From NCBI GenBank assembly GCA_012034655.1, contig JAAUOZ010000001.1, forward strand, positions 1 to 64,000: a stretch of 64,000 bases of DNA. The letters run 5' to 3'. Source of the DNA: Leptolyngbyaceae cyanobacterium CSU_1_3 (GTDB lineage: Bacteria > Cyanobacteriota > Cyanobacteriia > Leptolyngbyales > Leptolyngbyaceae). The position numbers and the translations under genes are program-made. Below, in pieces: positions 26,513-36,169 of the stretch. Each line of letters opens with the position of its first letter. Within the stretch, counting starts at the first letter, position 1. The notes below the pieces were generated by a model, which was not told the origin of the DNA, made no database searches, and saw nothing but the letters and a program-made list of their open reading frames with translations.

Positions 26513-27639
26513 GCGACCTCCGCCAACTGCTCAACAAAGTCGCAGTACATTCCAAAAGCATCAATCAAACGAAAGGACAGTGCTTCAGCATCTGAACGGT
26601 TCGAGCGATAATCCAGTCCTAACAGGTCTTGTAATCGTCGCTGAAGGTCAGTACCCCAATAGGTCGGGGTTCGATTAAAATAGTTCTCCAATTCATCATG
26701 GAGGTAAAGAGCAGCTCCACCAGAAATAATCACTTCTGTGACATTCAGCAGCATGGTGTCAAGCCAATCTTGCAAGCGTGACCAGTACTCTTCTCTGGCA
26801 GTTAAAATAGCAGTGACAATTTGTTCGCGTTCTAGTTTTTGTTCAGTGGGCGATCGCGTCTTTACCAGATGTTGAAGTTGTGGATTATCAGGGGCAATCT
26901 GATTGCCAATACTATAGATTACGCTCGTTAACGAATCAGCACTTTGACCAGAGGTTCGGTTTAATACCTTATCTACCAGTTGATGAAAGCCCAAATCGGT
27001 GGTGTTACCGATCGCCAGCTTGCCCCGTTCAAATAGCAATAGGCTGGTATTCCGATGCCCAAACATCAGCACAGCCAGTGTTTGTTGCTGGAACCACTCT
27101 GCCCCGTTCTGCATTACCCGTGCCATTGCCAAGCCACCTCCCTCTGGGCGACACTCAAAGGCTTCTAGCTTGACCTGGAAGCGTTCATCGCGAAAGCTGT
27201 AATTTTTGAGCTGTTGTTTCAGGAGTTGCTGAAAGCGTGGGGCGTTCTGGTATTCACCGTAAGGTAATAGGGCGGAAATGGACACAGAGAACTTACGCGG
27301 TAGATTCGTTTGTTGGGCGATCGCTCCTACGGCTGCTAGCACCTTGTATAGTGCCCGTTCGTATTTCACTTCATTCATCCGCACGGCTGCTAGAAACTGA
27401 CGCGCTAAATAACCAACCACCTGACACTGCTGACTATCACTACATTGCAGCCAAACATCATCTTCAGGTCGAGTGATACCAAGGCTTCCTCTGGTTCTCA
27501 AGTGGGCATCAATTGAACTCAAGCTGAGTTCAATCACTTCAGGCTCCATAAGCAGCAATCGAGGTCTGCCATCCGCTAAGTGATAGATCACTTTACTGAG
27601 TGAGGAGCCTGGATCGAAAGTCAACGTGAGGTCAGACAT
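26509..27639 (-). CDS. Actin-like ParM/StbA family protein (possible PRTRC protein D)
   Basis: 376 residues. The actin-fold phosphate 1 loop is LTLTFDPGSSLSKVIYHL, phosphate 2 is VLMFGHRNTSLLLFERG, and the adenosine motif is EVIISGGAALYL. These are the ParM/StbA signatures. ParM filaments push plasmid copies apart. The PRTRC cassette at 41836-45987 normally includes a ParM-like protein D, and this could be it, located separately. ATG 27639 is preferred to the adjacent GTG at 27642. It heads a five-gene minus-strand operon. Confidence 0.75.
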   Translation of the reverse strand: MSDLTLTFDPGSSLSKVIYHLADGRPRLLLMEPEVIELSLSSIDAHLRTRGSLGITRPEDDVWLQCSDSQQCQVVGYLARQFLAAVRMNEVKYERALYKVLAAVGAIAQQTNLPRKFSVSISALLPYGEYQNAPRFQQLLKQQLKNYSFRDERFQVKLEAFECRPEGGGLAMARVMQNGAEWFQQQTLAVLMFGHRNTSLLLFERGKLAIGNTTDLGFHQLVDKVLNRTSGQSADSLTSVIYSIGNQIAPDNPQLQHLVKTRSPTEQKLEREQIVTAILTAREEYWSRLQDWLDTMLLNVTEVIISGGAALYLHDELENYFNRTPTYWGTDLQRRLQDLLGLDYRSNRSDAEALSFRLIDAFGMYCDFVEQLAEVA

Positions 27640-27642
27640 CAC

Positions 27643-28142
27643 GGGTTAATCAGTTAGGTTAGCGCTTCCTCAACTTAGCGAGCACTGAATGAATGCTCAT
27701 CATCCATGTGGATAGAAAAGAGAAACCCGGATTTCCTCTCCCGCAGGGGTTCACAATTTGCCACAGTTTCCCTCAATGGTTCGTCTCCATCCTCATTTGA
27801 CCACCCGATTAAGGCGCTGAATTCCCAATAATCTAAACTTGTTGACACTCAATACCCTCAAATGTCCACAGGTTTCTCGCAGCATTCCACCCATGACCCA
27901 CATTCTTACAACAGACTACAGTACCCGTTCAAAATCCAGGATGCAGAGCAAGCCATGTTGTAATGTATATTCATCTATTGGAATAAAATAATGGTGCTAT
28001 TGCAACACCCGTGAGCTTTGTTTGTTATAAAAGGCTATTGCCCGATGCAGAAATCAAAAAGATAACCGACTGGTCGATCACAAGTCAACGAAGGAACAGC
28101 AAAGCTAGAGAAGAATCTTCACCGTCTTCCTGATTGGCTGGA
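27643..28142. other. 500-bp intergenic region between divergent ParM and MobC genes; candidate oriT/promoter region
   Basis: No convincing open frame. The region is AT-rich towards its right half (27950-28060), with a TATAAAA at about 28026 and an imperfect inverted stretch GAGAAA...TTTCCTCTC near 27720-27740. It lies directly upstream of the MobC and relaxase genes, the usual place for oriT, and must carry the promoters of both divergent operons. I could not identify a nic site. Confidence 0.35.
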
Positions 28143-28529
28143 ATGTCATCGCAGAAACGTCCTATCAAGTTTCATATCTCCCTCAACGCTGAGGAGAAAG
28201 AGCAGGTGCGCTGTATGGCGGCAGAGAACAACCTGACGATGGCAGAATTGTTTCGTGCCAAGACGTTGAAAAATCAGCTCCCCCGGCGCGTAACCCGAAT
28301 CGCGGGTCTAACCTACTGGGAACTAACCAAAATCAGTGACAGCCTGAATCAAATTGCTAAGGCAATACTTGCTAACGCAAAGGCTAGCACCAACACCATT
28401 GCTCCACTTCAAGCAACTCCGATCGTGGTCGATCAGGAGTTATTGAATCAAACCAGAAGTCTCTTGAGCCAAATACGGCGAGAACTTACTGACCTGGAAT
28501 TCATGACAGAGATTGAAGAGGAATCGTGA
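28143..28529 (+). CDS. MobC-like relaxosome accessory protein
   Basis: 128 residues from ATG 28143 (a TTG at 28134 would add three). The N-terminal KFHISLNAEEKEQVRCMAAENNLTMAELFR is a ribbon-helix-helix-like DNA-binding segment. The later RVTRIAGLTYWELTKISDSLNQIAKAI matches the MobC core, where a helix-Asn-Gln-Ile-Ala motif follows. MobC proteins bind oriT and help the relaxase open the nick site. The stop overlaps the GTG start of the relaxase, as in typical mobCA pairs. Confidence 0.8.
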   Translation: MSSQKRPIKFHISLNAEEKEQVRCMAAENNLTMAELFRAKTLKNQLPRRVTRIAGLTYWELTKISDSLNQIAKAILANAKASTNTIAPLQATPIVVDQELLNQTRSLLSQIRRELTDLEFMTEIEEES

Positions 28530-29488
28530 TCGGCAAACAAATTAAAGGTCGAAGCTTTAGCAAACTGCTCAATTATCTGTTTGGCAAAGATGGAGCCAGC
28601 TTAATTGGCAGCAATATGGAGGAAATCACCCCGCGCAGGTTAGCAGCGGAGTTTCGGTTTTGCCGCCAGTTAAACCCCAGGGTCAGTCGAGCGGTCTATC
28701 ACGCCTCCCTGAGTTTGCATTACACCGAGCATCTGGAGAATGACACCTGGCACGATATTGCCCAGAAATATCTTCAGGCAATGGGCTTTGACATGAATCA
28801 GTATGTAGTCGTGCGGCATAGCGATCGCGACCACGATCATGCACACATTGTCGCCAGTCGGGTTCGGTTGGATGGAACAACCGTTTCCGATAGCTGGGAT
28901 TATCGCCGGAGTGAAGCCGCTATTCGCCAGTTGGAACAGGACTATGGGTTGCGTTGCCCAAGCATCTCCGAAGGAGACTCGCTCCACTCCAGCCAGGAAC
29001 AAGACAGCCGTAGCCCCACTACTGGAGAACAGCGATTACTGGCTCGGACTGGTGAGGAAAGTATTCGAGTGCAGCTTCAGCGATCGCTTGATCAAGCCAC
29101 TCAATCTCCTGTCACTATGCCTCAGCTAATTGGGCAGCTCCAGCAAAACGGCATCAGTGTTCGGATTCGCAATCGTCAACCTGGTGAGATAACAGGCATC
29201 AGCTACGAATTAAATGGTATTGCCTTTAGCGGAATTCATCTGGGCAAAGCCTATACCTTCAAAGGCTTGCAGAGATACCGAGGAGTGAACTATGACTCAC
29301 ATCGAGATGCGGAATTAATTAAAAAACTAGTAGAACAACCTGTTAATTCATCAACTACCAGTGAAATCGATGCAGACTCATTAGTTCAGGTATCGAATAT
29401 AGAAGAGAGCCAACGAGATGATAATACAGCGAAACATCGCCAAAAATCCAAATTACCAAAACAGCGACAACGAGAGTTGGAACTTTGA
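28526..29488 (+). CDS. MOBP-type relaxase/mobilisation nuclease
   Basis: 320 residues. The candidate nicking Tyr17 is in FSKLLNYLFG, and the metal-binding three-histidine motif is RHSDRDHDHAHIVASRV (His98, His103, His105, His107). Both are signatures of VirD2/MobA-type (relaxase/mobilisation nuclease) proteins, which nick oriT and stay attached to the 5' end. The start is GTG 28526 inside the mobC stop. The C-terminal half after about 190 is a less conserved domain (PQLIGQLQQNGISVRIRNRQPGEITGISYEL), like the DUF3991/toprim-type linker in other relaxases. No helicase domain. Confidence 0.85.
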   Translation: MIGKQIKGRSFSKLLNYLFGKDGASLIGSNMEEITPRRLAAEFRFCRQLNPRVSRAVYHASLSLHYTEHLENDTWHDIAQKYLQAMGFDMNQYVVVRHSDRDHDHAHIVASRVRLDGTTVSDSWDYRRSEAAIRQLEQDYGLRCPSISEGDSLHSSQEQDSRSPTTGEQRLLARTGEESIRVQLQRSLDQATQSPVTMPQLIGQLQQNGISVRIRNRQPGEITGISYELNGIAFSGIHLGKAYTFKGLQRYRGVNYDSHRDAELIKKLVEQPVNSSTTSEIDADSLVQVSNIEESQRDDNTAKHRQKSKLPKQRQRELEL

Positions 29489-29542
29489 TAGTCAGGGCAG
29501 CTAACGCCACTCAGGAGTAACAACGCTCTTGGCTTAACTGCG

Positions 29543-30844
29543 ATGAATGTCAATCTGCGACAAATGACGATTCAATTTCTCAGGCACATTGGCTTTGTGT
29601 CGGGTGCTAAAATCTGGTTACGAATATCCTGGAATCTGCCTGTAGAAATCATTCCTGACAACTGGAACTGCTACTGGAAGAACAATCAACTGATCTACGG
29701 TCATTACATTTTCTGTGGCAGCATCACTCCCCAGGGCTTTTCCCTCTACTGCTGCACTCAGGGTGGGCGCGATCGCCAGGGTAATACCTGCTGGCAACTC
29801 ACTCCCAAGCGCTATGCAGATGGGTGGGCACTTGCATTCAAATTTTCCTATTTGGGTGCAACCGTCAGTTTCTACCCCAACCAACCTGATAAAGGCATTA
29901 GTAACAACCATGTCAGGCAATGTCAGTGCCTCTTCTATGAAATCGATGATTTACCTCTGGCTGGTCAACACGATGCACTGGAACGATTTAAGCATACAAC
30001 TGGGTTGGAACCGGCGGCAGTTGTGTATACCGGGGGAAAATCTCTTCATGTCTATTTCAGATGCACCATCGGGCTATCTCCAGAAAGCTGGATTTGCCTG
30101 AATCGAAAACTTGCGATCGCTCAAAATGCCGACTCAGCCATTTGTAACTTAGCGCGTTCTATGCGGCTTCCAGGTATGGTTCGCAGGGAAGTCATAGATG
30201 GGAAATTGAGCGGTACTAGAGCAGTCACATTGGAGGATTACTCCACGTCCCAGTACAGTTCCAAAAAACTGAGCGCTGCTTTGGATGCCACCGGGCTATT
30301 TCCTTATGGACTATCGGATCAGCAGTGGCGGAAGTGGGTACAACTGGTTCATCTGGCGAAAATGAATGATTCTGTTGACCCACACTCCGCACTGACTCAA
30401 CCGCCTGCTCTAAGATCCCGCTCAACTGTGCTGAAGCATCGGAGACTTGGAACAAGCCTTGCAACAAGAGATAATCACTTATCTCTCAAACATCACCGCG
30501 CTAGCGGGATCTCAGTTCCGCTAACTATCTGCCTGACAAAAAGCGATCGCGCCCTCCTAAAGTACGGTGAGCTAGAAGGCAACCGTAACAATGCAGGCTA
30601 CAAGCTGGCTCGGAACCTCTTGGGAACCACTGATTTATTAACCCGACACCAGATCGTTTACCATCCCGCTCCCCATCAACTTTTCGAGCAATACTGCGAT
30701 CGCTGTACACCCCCTTTAGATGATGCCGAAGCAAAAACCATCTGGCAGAGTGCTAGCAAAACCCCTGCTTTCGCCAGCCGCAGCCTTGACTCAATTCTCG
30801 TAAGTGTCAGTCAATGGCGATTTCGTAGGGATAGGAGACAGTAG
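29543..30844 (+). CDS. Archaeo-eukaryotic-type plasmid primase
   Basis: 433 residues. The catalytic acidic motif is EIDDL (Glu133/Asp135), followed by VVYTGGKSLHVYFR (near 160-173), the G-K/S-x-H motif of AEP/prim-pol folds, and ARSMRLPGMVRRE. A C-terminal PriCT-like domain (GNRNNAGYKLARNLLG... LDDAEAKTIWQSA) resembles those of replicative primases. It would make RNA/DNA primers for plasmid replication. It is directly downstream of the relaxase, so it may also prime the transferred strand in the recipient. The Leu/Phe-rich first 50 residues are of unclear role. ATG 29543. Confidence 0.8.
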   Translation: MNVNLRQMTIQFLRHIGFVSGAKIWLRISWNLPVEIIPDNWNCYWKNNQLIYGHYIFCGSITPQGFSLYCCTQGGRDRQGNTCWQLTPKRYADGWALAFKFSYLGATVSFYPNQPDKGISNNHVRQCQCLFYEIDDLPLAGQHDALERFKHTTGLEPAAVVYTGGKSLHVYFRCTIGLSPESWICLNRKLAIAQNADSAICNLARSMRLPGMVRREVIDGKLSGTRAVTLEDYSTSQYSSKKLSAALDATGLFPYGLSDQQWRKWVQLVHLAKMNDSVDPHSALTQPPALRSRSTVLKHRRLGTSLATRDNHLSLKHHRASGISVPLTICLTKSDRALLKYGELEGNRNNAGYKLARNLLGTTDLLTRHQIVYHPAPHQLFEQYCDRCTPPLDDAEAKTIWQSASKTPAFASRSLDSILVSVSQWRFRRDRRQ

Positions 30845-31041
30845 ACTCAAACTATAAGGTCTGGAATTCAGTAATATTTCGTATTGACAAACAAGATAAC
30901 CCGTGTATTCAACCATTCACTGCAATAGGTAGGAGTCCCATTTAGCTCGTTCCCTTTGTAGCATGAGCTTTACTTCTCGCTGCTTAGAGAGTTGAGGCAT
31001 ACTAGAGCAAACATGATTTTCTTCCTCGAATATTTCGTCCC

Positions 31042-34000
31042 ATGCCAACCCCAAAAGAAATACTTTCACTTGTAGAAAATGCCCTTAAGCAGACTGAGGG
31101 AGATCGCTCTGCATTAGAATGTTGGCGACAGACAGAAGATGGACAGAAGGTCATTCAGTACATACAGATTGGGAAATACAACACCGTTATAGGTGAAGGC
31201 AAAAATATCACAATTGGGGATCAACTGGATCGATCGCTACTTGAGGAGATTCGGGACTTATTACTCAAGCAAGTTCCTTCTCCACCTCTGGATATCAATT
31301 GGCAGGAAGTCAGCCATCGTAGGTTGTCGGAACAAAGACTTCAACTTACAACCAATCCAATGACGAGAGGTGAAGATGTTGACTATCAAGTTGAGCATGT
31401 GTTTGTTCCATTAGGATTAGTCGAACGGAAGAAGATCCCACGCCGAAAGCGGGATGTTTTGCCAGAGAGAGGTTCGGAACTCTATCAAGAAGGTGGGAAC
31501 GAAGGAACTGATGCAGATTTGGCGGAGGAAATAGAAGTTACTCAACGATTTGAGCATGAAGAATTTTTAGAGCAGGTTTTACGACAGCGAAAAAGTCCAA
31601 AGAGTCAAGGTAGTAGAATTGCGATTATTGGTGAGCCAGGAGCAGGAAAAACAACCCTTCTTCAGCAAATTGCGGGATGGATATGCACAACATTTCCAGA
31701 ATCAATTGTTATCTGGGTATCCTTAGCAGATTTACAGGGCAATACGATAGAGTACTACCTGGAAAAAATCTGGCTAAAAAGCATCATTCGTGAAGCAGGA
31801 GGAGCGGAAAATTCTGTAGCAGATGAACGCAACTTTGCCGACCAATTTCAACGGGGGCAGGTCTGGCTACTGCTGGATGGTTTAGATGAAATGCAATCTC
31901 CTGCCAATTCGTTGAGTGAAATTCAACGTCAAATTCAGGAGGGAGGATGGGTGCGGCAGGCACGCTTGATTTTGACCTGTCGGTTGAATCTATGGGATGG
32001 AAACTACAATACATTAGCTGGCTTTGATACCTATCGTACTTTAGATTTTTCTTATCCCGCACAAGTAGAGCAATTTATTCAACAGTGGTTTGCACCACGA
32101 AAAAAGAAAGATTTAGGGCAGGCGCTATGTTCTGCATTGACAGAACCAGGGAAAGAGCGAATTCGGGATTTGGTCAAGAATCCATTACGATTAACTCTCC
32201 TGTGTTTTAGTTGGTATCTACAGCAAGGGAGATTACCGGAAACTCAAGCAGAACTCTATCAGAGATCCATAGATCGATTTTATGAATGGAAGCAGGAACA
32301 GTTTCCAACAACCTCTATGCAAAGAGCTTCTCTGAACCAAGCATTAGCGGAATTATCTCGGCAAGCAATTGATGATACTGATGATAGGCAGCAGACTCGA
32401 TTCCGATTGCGTTACGATTTTATCCGTCATCACTTGGATAAACCACTACTAGATGGGCAAAAAACGCTACTCGACTTAGCACTGGAAATTGGCTGGTTAA
32501 ATCAAGTTGGTGTGGATGCTGACGATCCGGAACAAAGAGTTTATGCCTTCTTTCACCCAACTTTTGAAGAGTATTTTGCTGCTCTTAGTATTAGTGACGA
32601 GAAGTTCTTCTTCAATCCCATTCCCAAAAAACCTATGGGCAAGGAAGCCATCTATCGAATTTTTGAACCTCAGTGGAGACAAGTATTTCTGTTGTGGCTA
32701 GGGCGTAAAGATGAAATGCTAAGACCGCAGAAAGAAGCACTGATTAAATCTCTATTAACCTTCAGAGATCGCTGTGGTGGATTCTATAGCGATCGAGCTT
32801 TTCTCTTGGCAGCCATAGGAATTTCTGAATTTAGAGACTGTTCTTTTTCAAATCAAATTGTAAAGCAATTACTACATTGGAAATTCGGCAATTTTAATTT
32901 TCTAGTACGAAATTGGCTTCTCCTTATAAATCCTGGAAGAGTGACAGTCAGAAGGAAGTATGCTGAGGGGGTTTTCAAAAATACCGACTCTCAAAAGATG
33001 ATTCAGGCGCTGATATCTCTGTTGAGAAAAATGGAATCTACTTTAACTCACTCCAGTAAAACAATTATACAAAAGGTGATTCAAATATGTAGGCAAGAGT
33101 TAAACTTCAACCGTAATTTATATATGTATCATGAGGTGGCTGAAAGTTTGGGGAAGCTTAGCCCAGACAAAGAAAATGCGATTCTAGCAATTAAATGCTT
33201 GCTAGAAAATACTGGAGAGAGAAAATCTAGAATTAGAGGTATCCGAACAGAAGCAGTTAAGAGCTTAGAAGTCATCGGTGAAAACAATAAAAATGCGATT
33301 GAAACATTAGAATCGATACTAAAAACAACCAGAGATTATGACACTGTCAAGAATGTCTCTGAGAGCTTAGGAAAAATTTCCAGCGGTGATGAAACTGCGA
33401 TTCAATCACTAGCATGGCTTCTTGAAGTTACAAAAGATAAACCCATACTGGCACTTACTAAATCTTGGTATGAAACTGCGATTCAATCACTAAGGCGGTT
33501 TTTAGAAGTTCTAGAAATTACTCAAAATAAATCGACTTTTATAGATAGACCTTGGAACAAATCTCTCACAAGACATATTCGTCTTATTGCGGCGCAAAGT
33601 TTAGGTAAAATTGGGACAGGTAATGAGACTGCGATTGCGGAACTATTACAAATTCTTAGAAATTCTCAAGATAAAGAAATTCATTTTCAAGCATTTGATA
33701 GCTTAAGCAAAATTGCTCTGGGAAATGAAACTGTAATTCGAGCACTGATAAATTTGATAGACGAAACTCATGATGAAAATATTTGCTTGAGGGCAATTTT
33801 CACCTTGAATCAAATTGGGACAGGTAATGAAATGGCAATTCGGTCATTGGTACAATTCATGAAAATGACTGAAGACGAAAATTTTCCTTCTCGATCATGG
33901 TACGTAGCTGATAGCTTGGGCAAAATTGGTACACATAATGAGATCGCGATTCAGTCCCTACTACAGCTAATCAAAGAAGTTCAAGATGAAAATATCCGTT

Positions 34001-34911
34001 GGTATGCAGCTAAAGCATTGGGTAAAATTGATCCAGGTAATGAGACGGCAATTAAGACACTGGTGCAGATAGTCGAAACAACTGAGTATGATTATAATTA
34101 TCTGGGCGCTGCTTACGGCTTAGGCAAAATTGATCCAGGTAATGAGATAGCAATTCAGTCATTGGTATGGTTAGTAGAAACACTTGAGAATAAAAATGAA
34201 AATGAATCCTTACAAACGATAGCAGCTTGCAATTTAAGTGAAATTGCTTCTGGAAATGAGACCGCAATTCGAGCGCTAGTGGATGTGTTAGAGAGGACTC
34301 AAGATGAACATAACAGGTGGTTGGCAGTCAAAGGGTTGTACAAAGCTGGCTCAAACTATGAGGATTTAATTTACCCACTAGTGCAAATAGTTGAAAGAAC
34401 TAAGCTCAAGGATACTCAGATTAAAACGCCAGCCTATAAAGAAGCAGTTGATATGTTGAGCAGTATTGGCATTGGCAATGAGACAGCAATTCAAGAATTT
34501 GCACGTATGCTGAGAACTAAGAAGAATTATGATATCTATAGGAGAGCACTGGAGAATTTGGAGAACATTGGTATTGGAAATGAAGCGGCAATTCATGCAA
34601 TACTTCAGTTTTTAATAAAAGTTCCCTCTGGTACTTCTCTTAGTGAGCTTGCAATAGACACTCTAAATAAGATAATCATTAGGGGTGAAAATGTAAACTC
34701 AGCCTTATTGCAATTCATCAAACACTACAACGAATCTATCAAAGCGAACCTAGATGTTCGAGAAGTCTATGAAGTAATGATGACATCTGCGGACATTCTT
34801 TCCTATAAAGATTTTTGGCAGGCATTTAATTCATCCCCATCTATGCTGTGGATGTTTGGCAGATCTTCGCACTTTTTGGACAACCTATGGAAAGGGAGAT
34901 TTGATTTGTAG
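31042..34911 (+). CDS. NACHT NTPase with C-terminal HEAT-like repeats (STAND defence sensor)
   Basis: 1289 residues. N-terminal helical adaptor-like domain 1-40; short beta motif GKYNTVIGEGKNITIGD at 44-60; NACHT module with Walker A GEPGAGKTT (197-205), Walker B LLLDGLDE (276-283), and sensor strand LILTCRLNLW; a helical winged region to about 560; then from about 770 to 1220 a run of HEAT/PBS-like repeats (see separate entry). Bacterial NACHT proteins are antiphage sensors that oligomerise on ligand binding. The short beta motif is shared with the C-terminus of the caspase at 36671-37645, suggesting a direct partnership. The ATG at 31042 is the only reasonable start. No GCGATCGC octamers were noticed in the gene. 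Confidence 0.85.
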   Translation: MPTPKEILSLVENALKQTEGDRSALECWRQTEDGQKVIQYIQIGKYNTVIGEGKNITIGDQLDRSLLEEIRDLLLKQVPSPPLDINWQEVSHRRLSEQRLQLTTNPMTRGEDVDYQVEHVFVPLGLVERKKIPRRKRDVLPERGSELYQEGGNEGTDADLAEEIEVTQRFEHEEFLEQVLRQRKSPKSQGSRIAIIGEPGAGKTTLLQQIAGWICTTFPESIVIWVSLADLQGNTIEYYLEKIWLKSIIREAGGAENSVADERNFADQFQRGQVWLLLDGLDEMQSPANSLSEIQRQIQEGGWVRQARLILTCRLNLWDGNYNTLAGFDTYRTLDFSYPAQVEQFIQQWFAPRKKKDLGQALCSALTEPGKERIRDLVKNPLRLTLLCFSWYLQQGRLPETQAELYQRSIDRFYEWKQEQFPTTSMQRASLNQALAELSRQAIDDTDDRQQTRFRLRYDFIRHHLDKPLLDGQKTLLDLALEIGWLNQVGVDADDPEQRVYAFFHPTFEEYFAALSISDEKFFFNPIPKKPMGKEAIYRIFEPQWRQVFLLWLGRKDEMLRPQKEALIKSLLTFRDRCGGFYSDRAFLLAAIGISEFRDCSFSNQIVKQLLHWKFGNFNFLVRNWLLLINPGRVTVRRKYAEGVFKNTDSQKMIQALISLLRKMESTLTHSSKTIIQKVIQICRQELNFNRNLYMYHEVAESLGKLSPDKENAILAIKCLLENTGERKSRIRGIRTEAVKSLEVIGENNKNAIETLESILKTTRDYDTVKNVSESLGKISSGDETAIQSLAWLLEVTKDKPILALTKSWYETAIQSLRRFLEVLEITQNKSTFIDRPWNKSLTRHIRLIAAQSLGKIGTGNETAIAELLQILRNSQDKEIHFQAFDSLSKIALGNETVIRALINLIDETHDENICLRAIFTLNQIGTGNEMAIRSLVQFMKMTEDENFPSRSWYVADSLGKIGTHNEIAIQSLLQLIKEVQDENIRWYAAKALGKIDPGNETAIKTLVQIVETTEYDYNYLGAAYGLGKIDPGNEIAIQSLVWLVETLENKNENESLQTIAACNLSEIASGNETAIRALVDVLERTQDEHNRWLAVKGLYKAGSNYEDLIYPLVQIVERTKLKDTQIKTPAYKEAVDMLSSIGIGNETAIQEFARMLRTKKNYDIYRRALENLENIGIGNEAAIHAILQFLIKVPSGTSLSELAIDTLNKIIIRGENVNSALLQFIKHYNESIKANLDVREVYEVMMTSADILSYKDFWQAFNSSPSMLWMFGRSSHFLDNLWKGRFDL
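33350..34640 (+). repeat. Coding HEAT-like repeat array in the NACHT gene
   Basis: About ten or more units of the form IGTGNETAIRSL...T(Q/K)DE...A..SLGK repeat at intervals of roughly 35-45 residues. At the DNA level GGTAATGAGAC and GCGATTC recur, a substrate for recombination that could lengthen or shorten the array. The repeat at 33370-33490 looks partly duplicated (ETAIQSL occurs twice, interrupted by a short divergent segment). Confidence 0.7.
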
Positions 34912-34948
34912 AAATGGTTTATCAGGGTAATCGCGAGTAAAGTTAACT

Positions 34949-36052
34949 CTAGCTTATAGATGTCATAACATCTACCTGCATCAAACGAGCCAGTTGCTTA
35001 CCCCCTATATAAAATGACTCGACAGCTTTAATCTCATTGTCTTCCAAATACTCCAGCGGTTTACCTTGCTCCGAAAGTTCTTTTACGGTATCGTAATATT
35101 GCATCATGTAATCAACGTGTTTATCATGTAACTGTCGCAGATACCGAATTTCAGAGGCCGTTACCCCTAAGCTTTTAATTGCTCCTGCCATCTGAACACA
35201 ATACTGATCTACATCCGCTTCTAACTTTTGTACTTCAGTAAGTTGTCTAGCTACTTCTTTCCTCTGATTGACTAGACCAATAGCCAATTTGATTCCAAAT
35301 ATCAAGCCCAGAAAGCCAACTTGCATCACATTATTGGTATTAGAGAAACCACCACGATTTAAAATATCTGAAATAATTCTTCCGATTTGCTGTGATGAAT
35401 TACCCATAGAGGATAGTGAATCACTTACCGGTGTATACAATGATTCTCGTATGTGCTTAGGCTGCATTGATACAGGGAAAGTATAATTCTCTGCTACCTC
35501 AAGACCCTTTGGCTTGGGTATCTTATCTTCTATAAGGGAAAGCTTTTCCTTAAATGGTCGAATAGCTGTTTCGTAATCTTTCATTACCCCCTTATGTAAT
35601 TTTTCTCGATAGACACGAAGCTGGTCTACGTCATCATTGACAACCATTACTGAGTCGTCAAGTGCTGACTTTGCCACCTCATAACGCTTCTGGATAGCTG
35701 CCGCCCACCGAACAGGGTTTTTTCTGTGAGCAGAGTCACTAAGATCTTCTAAATCAGTAGAAAGATCAAAAGTGAAAAGGTTAGGACGATTTCGTGCTTC
35801 GACAAGTGCTCTTTGGCGCTCAACAATTGCTCTTTCCTGTGCTTCGATGATTGCTTTTTGGCGTGCTTCTTCTTGGCGTTTCTTTTCAGCTTTCTTTCTC
35901 TGATTTTCTGAATATAAAATTAAAGCTATTATTGCTGATGTGACTATAGCCCAGAAGAAAGCTGAGGAGGAGCCAAGTAGAATTCCAATAAGACATATCA
36001 GCAAAATAACTGCCAATATAAATAAGCCGAAATATGTTAAGCATCCCCTCAT
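34949..36052 (-). CDS. Membrane protein of the caspase operon
   Basis: 367 residues. Two hydrophobic segments lie at the N-terminus (about 7-30, ILAVILLICLIGILLG, and 31-46), followed by a long charged coiled coil (KKAEKKRQEEARQKAI... VERQRALVEA), a middle helical domain, and a hydrophobic stretch around 245-262 (VMQVGFLGLIFGIKLAIGLV), then another coiled-coil tail. No family recognised. It is last of three minus-strand genes with a caspase and a coiled-coil protein. A membrane-damaging or membrane-sensing effector controlled by proteolysis would fit. The stop lies near the stop of the convergent NACHT gene. Confidence 0.6.
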   Translation of the reverse strand: MRGCLTYFGLFILAVILLICLIGILLGSSSAFFWAIVTSAIIALILYSENQRKKAEKKRQEEARQKAIIEAQERAIVERQRALVEARNRPNLFTFDLSTDLEDLSDSAHRKNPVRWAAAIQKRYEVAKSALDDSVMVVNDDVDQLRVYREKLHKGVMKDYETAIRPFKEKLSLIEDKIPKPKGLEVAENYTFPVSMQPKHIRESLYTPVSDSLSSMGNSSQQIGRIISDILNRGGFSNTNNVMQVGFLGLIFGIKLAIGLVNQRKEVARQLTEVQKLEADVDQYCVQMAGAIKSLGVTASEIRYLRQLHDKHVDYMMQYYDTVKELSEQGKPLEYLEDNEIKAVESFYIGGKQLARLMQVDVMTSIS

Positions 36053-36169
36053 TTCTAGTTACTCCAAACTGTCTGTTGTGAAGCTAAAGTCTTTAAAGGA
36101 GTCTAAAGAAGTCTATTGTTGTCAGATCTAAAATTTGTTTGGAATTAATATAAACTAAATATATAAAGA

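Noticed and set aside
27985-28010. GGTG...CACC inverted repeat near 27990-28010 as an oriT stem
   Set aside because: Only four outer bases pair and the interior mismatches; too weak to call.
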